Shown here: positions 24,453 to 36,580 of the stretch, one piece after another
How positions within the stretch are numbered: the first letter of the stretch is position 1
How the letters are laid out: every line of letters starts with the position of its first letter
Assembly (NCBI GenBank): GCA_034440575.1
Contig: JAOTOL010001328.1
Span: 461,001 to 525,000 of the forward strand
DNA from: Imbricaverruca yamaguchii
Lineage: Eukaryota > Arthropoda > Thecostraca > Neoverrucidae
Direction: 5' to 3'
Length of the DNA stretch: 64,000 nt
Notes under the pieces: model-generated
What the model saw: only the letters and a program-made list of their open reading frames with translations
Told to the model about the DNA's origin: nothing
Database searches by the model: none
Position numbers and translations under genes: made by a program

Positions 24453-25091
24453 ATGATTATCAAGGTGACAAAACCAACAATTGTGCATGCTGCCGAACAG
24501 TCAAATGACTGGACCCGAGCTGGAGTCAGAGCGATGCCAGTTCTAAGCTCGGTTCCACGCCTTTTACGATACACGGCGAACACACGCCACCAGGACTGCG
24601 ACAAGCATTGCTTTAACAGGAGCAGACGTTTGCTAAAATATTTCGGTGACAATCCTGAACTTTCTGGAGTGCCGGCGCAAAATAAAAAAAATCATGCTTT
24701 TCGTACCATGAACGCTCGATTTAGATTCGGGAACAACTTTGTGGAACCCGTAAGCGCTAAGACGGATTTCCGATGCCCGCATGAGGATTTCGGTTCGATT
24801 ATCATGCATTGTCAAAGGCTTAACGCGGAACTTGGCAAGATTGGGGAAGCATCCCCGTTCATTCCCCACCGTGGCTTTGTCCATGTTCGTACACCGTTAT
24901 TCGGCATTTTCAGTCGAAATGAATTGGCTGCGTCGCTGACGCCATGTGAATCAAACTTCTGTCATGCATGCAATAATGCAGGGGTAACAGCAATTTCTAT
25001 GCCAGACCAGCTCGGAAGCAACTTTAATAACAGCTTAATTTGTGGTTGGAATGGACAATTGCCACGTAATACCATACATCTTTTTAACTAA
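24453..25091 (+). CDS. Unidentified open frame, 212 residues
   Basis: An ATG-started frame without recognisable domains, signal peptide or membrane segment. It contains Cys-rich bits (RHQDCDKHC, FCHACNNAG). The opposite strand over the same DNA also has long frames, one with SWWRVFAVYRKR, so it is unclear which strand, if either, was coding. A decayed mobile element is at least as likely as a gene. Confidence 0.2.
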   Translation: MIIKVTKPTIVHAAEQSNDWTRAGVRAMPVLSSVPRLLRYTANTRHQDCDKHCFNRSRRLLKYFGDNPELSGVPAQNKKNHAFRTMNARFRFGNNFVEPVSAKTDFRCPHEDFGSIIMHCQRLNAELGKIGEASPFIPHRGFVHVRTPLFGIFSRNELAASLTPCESNFCHACNNAGVTAISMPDQLGSNFNNSLICGWNGQLPRNTIHLFN

Positions 25092-25168
25092 ATGTGTTCT
25101 ATTTTTAACTAAGGAAAATATTTTACTTTTAAAATATGCTTTCTTTATTCGCGTCGTGCAACCTGAAA

Positions 25169-25512
25169 TGCCACCCAGGTAGCTCAGTTGGTTAGAGCGC
25201 TGGCCTGTGCTGGTCTCCCCTGTCCTGGCAACACAGGGTCCGGGTCGCTTCGCGCGCTCGCCTTTAGCCCCCGGTCGGGAGTGTGAGTTGGCAGTTGGCC
25301 CGATAAGGCCGGGGACGAGCTACCGGGCGGCCGTGTCGGTGTATTGACGGCACGTTAAACTTTCGATCAAAATTCTGCCGTTGAAAAGGAATTCGTGGAT
25401 CGGGTGGTTGGGCGAGGGTTCACGCAACAAGCTCTACTTAGCAATTGAACCCTGGTCACTAAAGCCACCCCAGCAACAACTCAGACTAAATTTTAAATAA
25501 AAAAAAATAACG
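25169..25512 (+). mobile_element. tRNA-derived SINE family C
   Basis: It begins with a tRNA-like head (CAGGTAGCTCAGTTGGTTAG, a perfect A box), continues with a GC-rich body and ends in an A-rich tail near 25497-25509. The anticodon-arm strands CCTGTG and CACAGG are separated by about 22 extra bases, and the B box is degenerate. Confidence 0.6.
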
Positions 25513-25723
25513 CATTTTGCAGTACAACACGACATAAATACGGCGACAAAAGTTGTTTATCGATCAGACTTTAATACGAGGAGCATGTATCTGGAGAAGA
25601 CGAGACTGCCAAGATTGAGGAAGGCCCTCACACCCACTGCCGATTGTTTCTCGGTTGTGTACTCTGTGGTGGAAGTGAATGTTCATTTTGGGCGCATGGA
25701 CTGCGTTCGTCATTTCGCGCACA

Positions 25724-25830
<107 letters not shown>

Positions 25831-25962
25831 CGGCGCCCTACAGAGTGCGTATTAAAACGATACATTGAGGAAGCACAACGCAAGACATATATTGGGAGAA
25901 GCAAACACCTGAAGCAGAAAAAGAACCTTGGGTTCCTTTACGACGTAATTAACTGCAAGGCA

Positions 25963-26097
25963 ATATAGCGTCGCCAACTTCTCAATCCGATTGGTCGCGG
26001 GTGGACTCGGTAATTCCGCTGGTTGCGGGACTCCGAACCCATAATCTTGCGGTCAAAAGCCCAACACCCTACGGACTAGGCTACCGCGGCTCCACCA
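25963..26097 (-). mobile_element. tRNA-derived SINE family B, copy 2
   Basis: On the minus strand: head GGTAGCCTAGTCCGTAGGG, a CTTTTGA anticodon-loop-like segment, B box ATGGGTTCGGAGTCC, then the body motifs CCCGCGACCAATCGG and GTTGGCGACGCTA shared with 6252-6400. Confidence 0.7.
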
Positions 26098-26758
26098 GAC
26101 ACGTGACATAAGAGGTTATCGGTAGCAGGTGCATATAAGCCACGGTACTTATTGAGATTGCATTGTGGCAATACATTACAATACCCAACGTACATATCTG
26201 GCATATGTACGTACATATCTGTACATATCTGGCACCAGTACCAGTACACCAGTACGTACATATCTGGCACCTTATAAAATCGGACGAACTGGAAAGAATA
26301 GATGGAACATCCTCATCGTGACATCTGTGGCTGAGAAGAACTCGACATGCATACATACACAGACTACTCACGAGCACCGTAGTGGGACGATGGGTACGCG
26401 TAAACCTACAGGCTGCGCTCTACCGACTTCACAAACACAGGCACATATCAGCTGTTAAGCTTGACATACACTCGGTGCGACTGCAACACGTACGTTTAGT
26501 CTCGTGTAATATTTGTGTAGAAAGTCCTGATATGCTGCTACATGATCAACGGCAGGTGATGTCCAACCTATACGTCCAAACAATGAAAGATTCAAACACT
26601 GATCTGAATGTGAAGTATCGCCCAAGTGCGGCCCATACTTCGCAGTCACTGAGCAAACTGCTCGGCTTTCCGCTGCTGCCGCTTTGCGAGCTTTGCGACG
26701 TTCACCTTGTTCACCAGCCCGATATGAATGAATGTCCGGATCCTCGCAAAGCACTTAA

Positions 26759-27076
26759 TTATATTTTATCTGTGGAATTGGATCTGGATTCCAACACCTG
26801 GCGGTAACTTTCAATGACCTCTGGATGTCTGCTGAGATTGTTGGGTTCTTGGGCATGGTGAACACAAAACGCTGCATCCATCTCTCTGAATGTGTGGAAG
26901 AATTCCTCGGTGGGAACCGTCAGGTCGCTAAGGCTTAGGAGGAGAGTCCAGAACGCTTCTCGTGGTTCATCTACTGGATACGCAAATGGGTGCCCAGCGA
27001 TCGGTCCGCTGGTTTCTTTCTGGTCATGGACCAGACCACACATCATTCCCCCACCGCCACGCTTAGCATTTAACAT
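26759..27076 (-). CDS. Unidentified open frame, 105 residues
   Basis: ATG-started and protein-like in composition (EPREAFWTLLLSLSDLTVP, EEFFHTFREMDAAFC, RHPEVIESYRQVLESR), which would suit a small helical protein or a remnant of an element protein. No family was recognised. An overlapping plus-strand frame at 26382-26807 (GTG start) is also open, so strand assignment is uncertain. Confidence 0.25.
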   Translation of the reverse strand: MLNAKRGGGGMMCGLVHDQKETSGPIAGHPFAYPVDEPREAFWTLLLSLSDLTVPTEEFFHTFREMDAAFCVHHAQEPNNLSRHPEVIESYRQVLESRSNSTDKI

Positions 27077-30000
27077 TTCTTCAATTCACATCATTATCTG
27101 ATGTGATTTGAAAGAAGCTGATATTCACTTGTATGGGAAATGAAATCTCAGCAAATCGGCAGTCCAAGTTCATGTGCTGATATCTAGAAAAAAGTAATTT
27201 AACTAAAAAATAATATTAATATCCTTCAACTAAGATTTTTCAAACACTAGGAAAAACACTAATGTTGACAATGACAGTACATGCTATCCCCCCCGCCATA
27301 AGACATAAGAGGTTATGGAAAGTGTGGGGAGAATATGGAATAATATGGAAAATATGGAAAGTGTGGGGAAATGGGGTTTTTGGTGGCTAACAAAGAACAC
27401 TGATGTCAAATTACAAAAATATCCTAACTGAATCTAACCTAAACAACTGATGTTGGACCTCCTAAAACATACTCATGTTCGGTCATCTAAAACCTACTGA
27501 TATTGTATGCTGGATGTTGAACGTGATTCACGAAGGAAATGGTAGATCCATTGTACCTTAATTACACACTCGCATCAATTGTGCAACGTATATTAATTAA
27601 CCTCGTGACATGGAATCTCAGTAAATGGAAGCACACATTTTGTATCCTAGGCTGAATCTGTTATCATTACTCCATGTAGAAAGGGCTGGCGATTATTCTG
27701 CTGGAATATCATGATAAAAAATGTTAGAAATAGCCACATGCAAATATATGTATTCACTTTTTGGGGGTATAATTAAACCTGGTTTTGGCTTTCTGTGCAT
27801 GACTGCCTATCCTGTCTTCTTCTGATCTTTCACTACTCCCAAGTAGCCTCGTTCTTCATTCAACACAGTTTATGGAAAATTATTTTTAGGATACTGGGAA
27901 GAAGTTGCTAGTAAGCTTCAAGAAGTTCAGTCCATACATCTGTCTAAAAAATTGTCTTCATTGGGGCTTCTTATATATAAATACCAAGGTTTTTGGAATT
28001 TGGAGGATAAAATAGAAACAACAGTGTTTTTCCTGAAAAAGAGGTAGGTTAGGTTTGGACTGTGGAAGGATTGTGGTGATAACTCAACCAGCATTGTTGC
28101 ATATGTGATGTCAAAGATATTCAATGGATGACATTGGTTTGGATGCACTGTTTATACATTTAACATTATCCTTCATTACCAATTACCCCACTCAAAGCAA
28201 CACATTTCGCATTACTTCACTTACAAACTGAAAAGCATGCATTTGCGCTGGAATACAATGGTCATATCATCTTAATGACATTCAGAAACATACACTTACA
28301 ATTTTTTTAATTGAAATGCCACCTCAACTAAAATGCAAATCTTCTTCTGCAGGTGCAATTGTAAAAACCTCACACAGCTCCAGCCTTGCCTCTCTTCAGA
28401 AGAGAACACAAATTAGCTTCCAATTAAAAAAAACACACATTCATGAACAACTCGATCTGAAAATTGAGGAAGCTAAAGAAATGCCTAACTTATCACAACC
28501 TCATTTTAGCTTTGCCTAGGTAAAAATGTGCAAAACGTCACTTGTAAACACTCAAAACTGCAATAATGAACCCTTAAATCACATCTCACACAGTACAGGT
28601 GAGAGTGGTCACATTTTAACCACATCAATCAACTTTGCATTGGAAAGGCATATCAAGAATTCAAATATCAACTAAAAAGTACATATTTCCATGAAAATGT
28701 ATTTTAAGGTCTCATATTTTTTGCAATTACACCAGTATTTTTAGTGGCAACTAATAATTGGTACCACAACAGCTAGAGTGAAGTAATCCTGCACAACCAC
28801 TTTCATGTTCAGAATATGGCACAACACTACAAAACAATTATATGTTTTAAAGTAGCTCTATGTGAGTGGTTAGATGACTTTGATAGAGGGAACCATCTGA
28901 ATATGGATACCATCTTCATTTTTTTAAATTCAGTAAACAGTATAATTACTGGTTTGGCCACACAAAAGCAGTAGTAGAGCAATTTGTTCCATGCATTAAG
29001 TGTTTGGAAACTCCCTCTTACCCTTCTACCACTACTGCCCAGCCATGATACAATGGGCAAGCAATTACCAAATTGTCCATAAATTGGTGAATGGCACAGT
29101 ATGACATGATTACATATAGCACACAGAAACAACATACAATATGATAATTGACAGGGGACAAACGCACATGCTAACAATAATCACCAGATTGCATCAATGA
29201 CATGCTGACCAAGTTCACATTGTGGGTATAAGGCCTTAATTCGCAAAAATTGTCTGAGGTGTGTGTTCTCAATATCAACCACGCCATGGATAAATTAATT
29301 CTGGGGGTGGTGCCTTTCGGTTCAAAGCCACCGGCACGCTAGCAGAATAAGATGGAATATTCAAGCTTCAATGAATGACTGATATGCTTTACAACCAACG
29401 GGGAAACTAATCGTGAGAAAAGCGCTATAATTGTGCTAAAATGAAAACACCATATTTAGTAGATTTATTGGTATAGTCCAAAACTAGAATATAATTCAGC
29501 AGTATTCTGGAATAAAAAAGCGCTTCTGGTATATGACGTCACTTGGCGTAGGTTTTGTCTAGTTTAAACTAACTATACTAGAACAGCCAACTTTGGAGTA
29601 CCTGTTGTCTCTAGTTATCTTGCTACGCGATGCTGCCAGAACCTAATAGCAGTGATCAAGAGTGATCAAGGCGTATCAAGTCGAGGGCAGTGCTAACAAT
29701 GTTGTCATGATTTGACAACGTCATAGCGGAGAACTTTGTGAAGGGATGACAGAATTCCGGCAGAACCTTTTCTCAGCAGACCCGACGTTCATGACGTAGG
29801 CGGCAAAAATTGGCAGACAGCGGCAGAAATTATCAGACGGCAGCAGAAAATAGCAGGCGGCTTAAAAATATCGTGCAGAACTTACAAAATATGTCAACCG
29901 AAAAAAAATAACAAAGCAACTACATCGAGTCAACACGAGCATCGAGAAATTCAGAAGAGGTGCAGAAAGAAAGCTCTCGTAAGGGCCTTACTACTTTGAA

Positions 30001-30604
30001 TGGTGCCATCGGCTGACAAAAAAAAAACTCATTGAGCAGCCGCAGCGGCATTCCTAAGAAGCAAATGCTCACACCCATCCTGAAGACGTGGGCTCTCAAG
30101 AACTCGACTACTTTGCACTGAATTTTGGTCCGCAAAATATGCGCTCGCATTCCGTTTCAGCCGGGTGCCACATGATGTAGTTGTAGCACTTAGTTTCAAG
30201 CGGCCGATATTATAAGGTGCACGATGCATACTACAGAAATGATTAAGGTGACTTATCACGTATGTGCTGGAATTCGGCCCTGAGGACGACCACCATATGC
30301 ATTTTTGTTTATTGCGTTTTTATTTGCCCCAGTCTGTCGTCTTGCTAATTTTGGTCTGCCACACACTGGCACAATTAATTTTCCACCAGCGATCACCCGT
30401 CTTTCACGCATCCCATCCTCTAGCATCAATCATGAGGCTTCTTTTTCCATGGGCCAGCAAGTAATCTACGTTCTTGCTTATTCTTTCTCCTCACCAACAT
30501 CGGTGAGCATTTACAACGGGGGACGTCTTAAACACGCATAGTGTCATGCCATGGAAACTATGGCACACAGAATATCCATTAGTGAGGCTGCCCTATAAAA
30601 AATG
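27077..30604. other. AT-rich intergenic DNA, no gene seen
   Basis: No domain-bearing frame. Diverged repeats recur: 28180-28330 resembles 23470-23590, and 23030-23100 resembles 57965-58070. A short tandem (about 20 bp, GGCAGAAATT type) lies at 29797-29870, and a TATGGAAAGTGTGGGG tandem at 27313-27370. Confidence 0.4.
28690..28870 (-). repeat. R4 repeat, copy 1
   Basis: Its reverse complement matches 36830-37010. Shared marks are GCCATATTC-GAACATGAAA-type sequence, GTGGTTGTGCAGGATTA and TTCACT followed by CTGTTGT. Confidence 0.5.
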
Positions 30605-30730
30605 ATATTAGAAACCATTAGGAACCATCAGGATTCTCCTAATGGTTTCAATGCTCCCTAATGGTTTGCCTGTTTCCTAATGGAATTTACCTGATGGTGT
30701 AGTGATCCCAATGGTCCTAATGGTATTCTG
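30605..30730. repeat. R5 ATTAGG/CCTAATGG motif cluster
   Basis: Alternating AACCATTAGG and CCTAATGGT motifs in both orientations. The same motif is tandem at 31385-31595 and 40205-40440. Confidence 0.5.
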
Positions 30731-31099
30731 ACCAGGCCGGTCGGAGTTTCTATTCGGAATCTGGTGGTTGCGTCGCTTTCCTAGTGGAAAAATATTCCGA
30801 ATGGTTTTGATGGCAGCCTTTAGACATGCATAGATTGCCGTGAAATTTGTTTAATGCTTCCTCGGAAAATCTAACAGGACTTACGTGCCAGTGGATCTAG
30901 GGGATGGAGACATGACCCATGGCTCTCCCCCTCCAAGCGACATGAAGGGGGACCAAAATATCTCCCCACCACAAAATGTTTAACTTTGAGACGTTTTGCT
31001 TAGGGGATATGATGGTGACAAAATACACAACAATGTGATGAACTTAGTCGGGATCGGCGAATTCGCTCTTAAAAATGAATGCATTCAAAGTTCACCTGG

Positions 31100-31390
31100 C
31101 AAACTATAACCCGCGCCGTCTTGGGGAGGGGTCTTGAACCCCCCCCCCCTCAGGTTTTTACGCGGATAGTGAAAGAATTCACTATCGCGGCGACGCGCCA
31201 AAGTTTGGCATGCCTTTTCCCACATCAATTTGGCATGTTGTGTCAAACTTTTTAAGTCAGGTCTTCTAGGGTCAACAAGTTCGTGTAGGTCAAGTGAGGT
31301 CACCTAAAAAACGTTCATCCAGTCGTCAAGCTTTAACTGATACAGATATTTTAATGAAACTTTCAGCGTTTGCTTATCTTTGGACTTAAA
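31100..31390 (-). repeat. R2 repeat, copy 3
   Basis: A reverse-oriented match to the right half of R2 at 11505-12110 and 51445-52030, including the C-run at 31139-31148, CACATCAATTTGGCATG, and GTCAAGTGAGGTCACC. Confidence 0.6.
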
Positions 31391-31595
31391 GACCCATTAG
31401 GACTATTAGGTACCATTAGGACCATTAGGTACCATTAGGACTATGAGGACCACTATGCACCATTAGGACCACTAGGTACCATTAGAACCCCTAGGTACCA
31501 TTAGGACCACTAGGGACCATTAGAATCATTAGGTACCATCAGGACCTTTAGGTAACATCAGGACCATTGGGTACCAACAGGACCATTAGGTATAT
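31385..31595 (+). repeat. R5 minisatellite (GGACCATTAGGTACCATTA)
   Basis: A 19-bp unit built from two roughly 9-bp half units that meet at the palindrome GGTACC. About ten imperfect copies are visible. Confidence 0.75.
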
Positions 31596-32149
31596 AATCA
31601 AATAATTAAATTACTTTAAAAAACAGGTTTGAAATAATTCGAATAATTGAATTGAATTGAAATACATTATAGTAATGCTAGGATATTTCGCTATCAGGCG
31701 AAAAGGAGTATTACGGAACCGCCTATCTTCACATATCCATCTATATTGCGCATATATTTATCCATCGCTAGTATGCCAATTTCCTCTAGCGGCGGTTTGT
31801 GCGGTTGCTGTTGGAGGTTCGCTGGTCTGGAGTTGTTTGGTTTTCTTTGAAGCACCGATCACGGTGATTTGCCATGCATGCGTACATATCGTATGTAGAA
31901 GATAATTTGAGAAAGACAGTTGACATTAATGATATAAAGAACTTCATGCCTAGGAATAAGTACGACTTACGTCAATCTGCGCCAGTCCGGGTCATGTGGA
32001 AAGGCTTGCGGGGAAAAATTGCGGTGGATCAAGCGGACAGTTAAACAGTTATGCAGTTATGCAGTTATGCAGTTATGCGGACAGTTATGCAGCACATGTA
32101 CTAAAACTGGCCGATAAGTAGTAAGTTCGGTGTGTGTTTTTTTTGCATG
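31596..32149. other. Short intergenic stretch, no gene seen
   Basis: It contains an 8-bp tandem (CAGTTATG, about four copies) at 32046-32078 and a T-run just before the CR1-like element. No coding signal. Confidence 0.4.
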
Positions 32150-33161
32150 CGTTTCATCTGATAAAGCCAAACAAGGCAGCAGAACCTGATGAAATTTATG
32201 CTAGGGTGTTGCGGGAAACTGAAAAGGAACTGGCATTTCCACTTAGTATAATATTTTGTAGATCAGTTTCACAAAATGAAATTCCAACCGATTGGAAAAG
32301 GGCAAATGTAGTTCCTATTTTCAAGAAAGGAGAAAGAGGGAAAGTTGAAAACAATAGGCCAGTAAGTCCCACATCCCTAGTCTGCAAGGTACTCGAATCA
32401 ATTATCAAGGATAGAATAGTTAGTTATCTGGAAGGTAGCAGATTGATTCAAGATACTCAACATGGGTTTAGAAAAAGACGATCGTGTCTCACAAGTCTCT
32501 TGGACTTTTTGAACTTCGCCACAGAACAATTTGATCAGGGAAATCAGGTTGATGTAGCATATCTTGACTTTAGTAAGGCCTTTGACAAGGTACCCCATAC
32601 ACGGTTATTGATACAGCTTCAGTCCCATGGTGTTGCAGGTAGCATCTTCAAATGGATAGAGTTGTGGCTTTCAGATAGACAGCAAAGAGTGATGCCAAAT
32701 GGTACAAAGTCATCATGACAAAATGTTCTTAGTGGAGTCTCCCAGGGATCAGTACTGGGGCCACTACTGTTCATTATGTCTGTAAATAACATTGAAAGTG
32801 GCCTAAGCAGTAAAGTTTTGAAATTTGCGGATGATTTGAAGGTCTTTAGGGCAATAACAGGTCAGGATGAGCATATCTCGCTGCAAAAAGACTTAGAAGA
32901 ACTTGTGAAGTGGTCCGAAGAATGGCAAATGAAATTTAATTTTGATAAGTGCAAAATCATGCATGTAGGTAAGCAGAATATGAAGGCTCCATACTTGAGT
33001 GGCCAAGTGCTATCAGTGACTCAACAGGAGAAGGATTTAGGTGTTATTCTAAACACAAAATTGTGGGCATCAGAACAGACCAAGGAAGCCAGGAAGAAGG
33101 CATTGAGAATGCTCGGGGCAATACATAGGAATGTATCATACAGAAGTGAGGAAGTGATCAG
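32150..33161 (+). mobile_element. CR1-like retrotransposon, plus copy, left part
   Basis: A 5'-truncated non-LTR element that starts just upstream of the reverse transcriptase. Visible motifs are KAAEPDEIYARVL, IPTDWKRANVVPIFKKG, a QHGFRKRRSC block, VAYLDFSKAFDKVPH, a GSVLGPLLF block and the catalytic FADDLKV. An in-frame TGA at about 32716 replaces a Trp codon of the intact reading, so this copy is dead. At 33161 it is broken by an antisense element and resumes at 35984. Confidence 0.93.
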
Positions 33162-35979
33162 ACATAAAGACATAAAGACATAAAGACATAAAAGATTAGT
33201 GCAACTAAGAGCCACAAGGGCCCTTCTTGGTTGCACTCTGTACACTGAACCAGTTGCACACCAAAACTGTTAATCAGCCCTCCCTGCAATACTGAAAAGC
33301 AAGCCCTATATTCTTATAATGATTGTCTATGCTGTTTTTAAAGATGTTCAATGTGCTGCTACTGACGATGTTTTCTGGCAGCTGGTTCCAGTGTTCCACT
33401 ACCCTGTTGGTGAAGAAAGTTTGCCTTAACCTTGTTCTGCTGTGGTTAACTTTAATTTTGAATTTAAGACCTCTAATTGCATCATTTCTGTTAAATTCAA
33501 ACATTTCCCCAAGGTATCCCCTCTCCAGACCATTGACAAATTTAAAGACCTCGATGAGATCTCCTCTCAGCCTTCTATATCTAAGTGAAAACATATTCAA
33601 TTTCTTCAATCTTTCCTCATATGCCAGGTTGCTTATGCCATTTACCATTTTTGTAGCCCTCTTTTGTACTCTCTCCAAAAGCCAACAATCTTTTTCATAG
33701 CTAGGAGACCAAGCTTGGATGCAGTATTCCAAATGTGGCCTGACGTATGCACAGTAAAGCTTCCTGATCACTTCCTCACTTCTGTATGATACATTCCTAT
33801 TTATTGCCCCGAGCATTCTCAGTGCCTTCTTCCTGGCTTCCTTGGTCTGTTCTGATGCCCCCAGTTTTGTGTTTAGAATAACACCTAAATCCTTCTCCTG
33901 TTGAGTCACTGATAGCACTTGGCCACCCATCAAGTATGGAGCCTTCATATGCTGCTTACCTACATGCATGATTTTGCACTTATCAAAGTTAAATTTCATT
34001 TGCCATTCTTCGGACCACTTCACAAGTTCGTCTAAGTCTTTTCTGCAGCGAGATATGCTCATCCTGACCTGTTATTGCTCTAAAGACCTTCAAATCATCC
34101 GCAAATTTCAAAACTTTACTGCTTAGGCCACTTTCAATGTTATTTACAAATATAATGAACAGTAATGGCCCTAGTACTGACCCCTGGGGGACTCCACCAA
34201 GAACATTTTGCCATGATGATTTTGTACCATTTAGCATCACTCTTTGCTGTCTATCTGAAAGCCACAACTCTATCCATTTTAAGATGCTACCTGCAATACC
34301 ATGGGACTGAAGCTGTATCATTAACCGTTTATGGGGTACCTTGTCAAAGGCCTTACTAAAGTCAAGATATGCTACATCAACCTGGTTTCCCTGATCAAAT
34401 TGTTCTGTGGCGAAGTTCAAAAAGTCCAAGAGGTTTGTGAGACACGATCGTCCTTTTCTAAACCCATGTTGAGTATTTTGAATCAATCTGCTACCTTCCA
34501 GATAACTAACTATTCTATCCTTGATAATTTATTCGAGTACCTTGCATACTAGGGATGTGAGACTAATTGGCCTATAGTTTTCAACTTTCCCTCTTTCTCC
34601 TTTCTTGAAAATAGGAACTACATTTGCCCTTTTCCAATCGGTTGGAATTTCATTATGTGAAACTGATCTACAAAATATTATACTAAGTGGAAATGCCAGT
34701 TCCTTTTCAGTTTCCCGCAACACCCTAGCATAAATTTCATCAGGTCCTGCTGCCTTATTTTGCTTTATTTTCCTGATATGATTGTAAACAACATCACTAT
34801 CAATGAAATCAACATCATTTGTCAGATCCCATGTCACTGAACTATGGTGTATGGTCGGCAGATTGGTCATATCTTCCAATGTAAACACTGATTTGAACTG
34901 CTTGCTCAGCTCCTCACCCATCTCACTATCCTCACCCAATGTAGTCCCGTTTACTTCCAGTGGACCAATTGTGCTAGAAACTTTACTCAGCTTGTAGAAA
35001 CTAAAGAACTTTTTACTGTCCCCATTACAGTTTCTAGCTAAATCCAGTTCTTTTGCTCGCTTTGCTGCTCTGGTTTTTTGCTTCAGTGTCTCTAGCTTTT
35101 CGATACGCCTTTAGATTAACGACATTTGAGGCTTCTTTACAAACTCTAAATGCAGTTTTCTTAGCCTTAATTGCTTTTATCACGTCTGGTGTAAGCCATG
35201 CTGGCTTTCCTACCCTTCTTTTGCGTCTTTGCTTTTGGGGGACATGTCTAATCTGAGTTTCCTTCAAGTAAGATTTGAACTTTTCCCACATTTCACAGGC
35301 ATTTAAATTGGAGACTTCTTCTTCCCATCTGATGGCACTTAAAGCCTCTCTCATGCCGTTAAAGTCTGCTCTGTTGAAATTTGGAACCTTTACCAAATTA
35401 TCCTTCATAATTTCCCCTACATGTGCCTTGAATCTAACTATGTCATGGTCACTTTTTCCCAGAGTTTCGCCTACAGTCAAGTCTTGAACCAAGTCACTTA
35501 AATCCGAGAATACAAGGTCCAAGAATGAACCATGCCTGGTAGGTTGCGATACAAACTGGTGTAAGAACAGGTCCTCTTCAAGGCATTTCCTAAACATTTT
35601 GCATGATGGGGTGCCAACACCAGCATATTCATAACCTTTTAGATTAAAGTCACCGAGAATAAGGCACTTCCTCTTAAAGTTTCTACTGATTTCCTCACAA
35701 ATCACCTTGTCAAGCTCCAGTTGCTGAGAATGTGGCAGGGTTCCTGATCGGTAGAAAGCTCCTATCCTAAGAGTATTGCTGTTGCCTTTTCCCACAGTGA
35801 CATCAAGCCAAACGGACTCCACAGACACATTTGTATCCCCACCTGCTACTTTTTGAGAACTGAATAAGCTATTCATATAGAGCATTACACCACCCCCTTT
35901 CATTGCTGGACCCCTATTGCACGAAAACATATTGTATCCCTGGATCTCATAGTCCTGTAAGTTATCTCCAAAATACCCT
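33162..35979 (-). mobile_element. CR1-like retrotransposon, antisense copy inserted in the first
   Basis: Read on the minus strand, the element has an endonuclease domain truncated at its 5' end (GYFGDNLQDYEIQGYN, LILGDFNLKG and DLVFSDLSD at 35034-35979). A linker with RKRRVGKPAWLTPDVIKAIK follows, then reverse transcriptase (YLDFSKAFDKVPHKRL, VPQGSVLGPLLF, FADDLKVF) and a C-terminal region ending at about 33274. Its 3' end carries an 8-bp tandem tail, GACATAAA on the plus strand, at 33161-33190. Frameshifts (about 34050 and 34960) and a stop near 34530 inactivate it. The two copies are highly similar where compared (about 97% over a 60-base stretch by eye). TCAG at 33158-33161 and 35980-35983 is the likely target duplication. 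Confidence 0.93.
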
Positions 35980-35983
35980 TCAG

Positions 35984-36580
35984 GAAGCTTTACTGTGCAT
36001 ACGTCAGGCCACATTTGGAATACTGCATCCAAGCTTGGTCTCCTAGCTATGAAAAAGATTGTTGACTTTAGAGAGAGTACAAAAGAGGGCTACAAAAATG
36101 GTTAATGGCATAAGCAACCTGGCATATGAGGAAAGATTGAAGAAATTGAATATGTTTTCACTTAGATATAGAAGGCTGAGAGGAGATCTCATCGAAGTCT
36201 TTAAATTTGTCCATGGTCTGGAGAGGGGATATCTTGGGGAAATGTTTGAATTGAACAGAAATGATGCAATTAGAGGTCATAAATTCAAAATTAAAGTTAG
36301 CCACAACAGAACAAGGTTAAGGCAGACTTTCTTCACCAACAGGGTAGTAGAACACTGGAACCAGCTGCCAGAAAACATTGTCAGTAGTAGCACATTGAAC
36401 ATCTTTAAAAACAGCATAGACAATCATTATAAGAATAGAGGGCTTGCTTTTCAGTATTACAAGGAGGGCTGATTGACTGATTGATTGATTTGGTGGGCAA
36501 CTGGTTCAGTGTACAGAGTGCAACCAAGAAGGCCCTTATGGCTCATAGTTGCACTAATCTTTTATGTATTTGTCTTTATG
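35984..36580 (+). mobile_element. CR1-like retrotransposon, plus copy, right part
   Basis: It continues the plus-strand element in the correct place: KLYCAYVRPHLEY and IQAWSPSYEKDC, then after a stop RATKMVNGISNLAYEERLKKL and FFTNRVVEHWNQLPENIVSS. The 3' UTR and a degenerate TTTATGT-type tail end near 36580. Confidence 0.92.

Noticed and set aside
32046..32078. CAGTTATG tandem as the tail of another CR1-like element
   Set aside because: The unit is 8 bp, as in CR1 tails, but no CR1-like 3' UTR precedes it.
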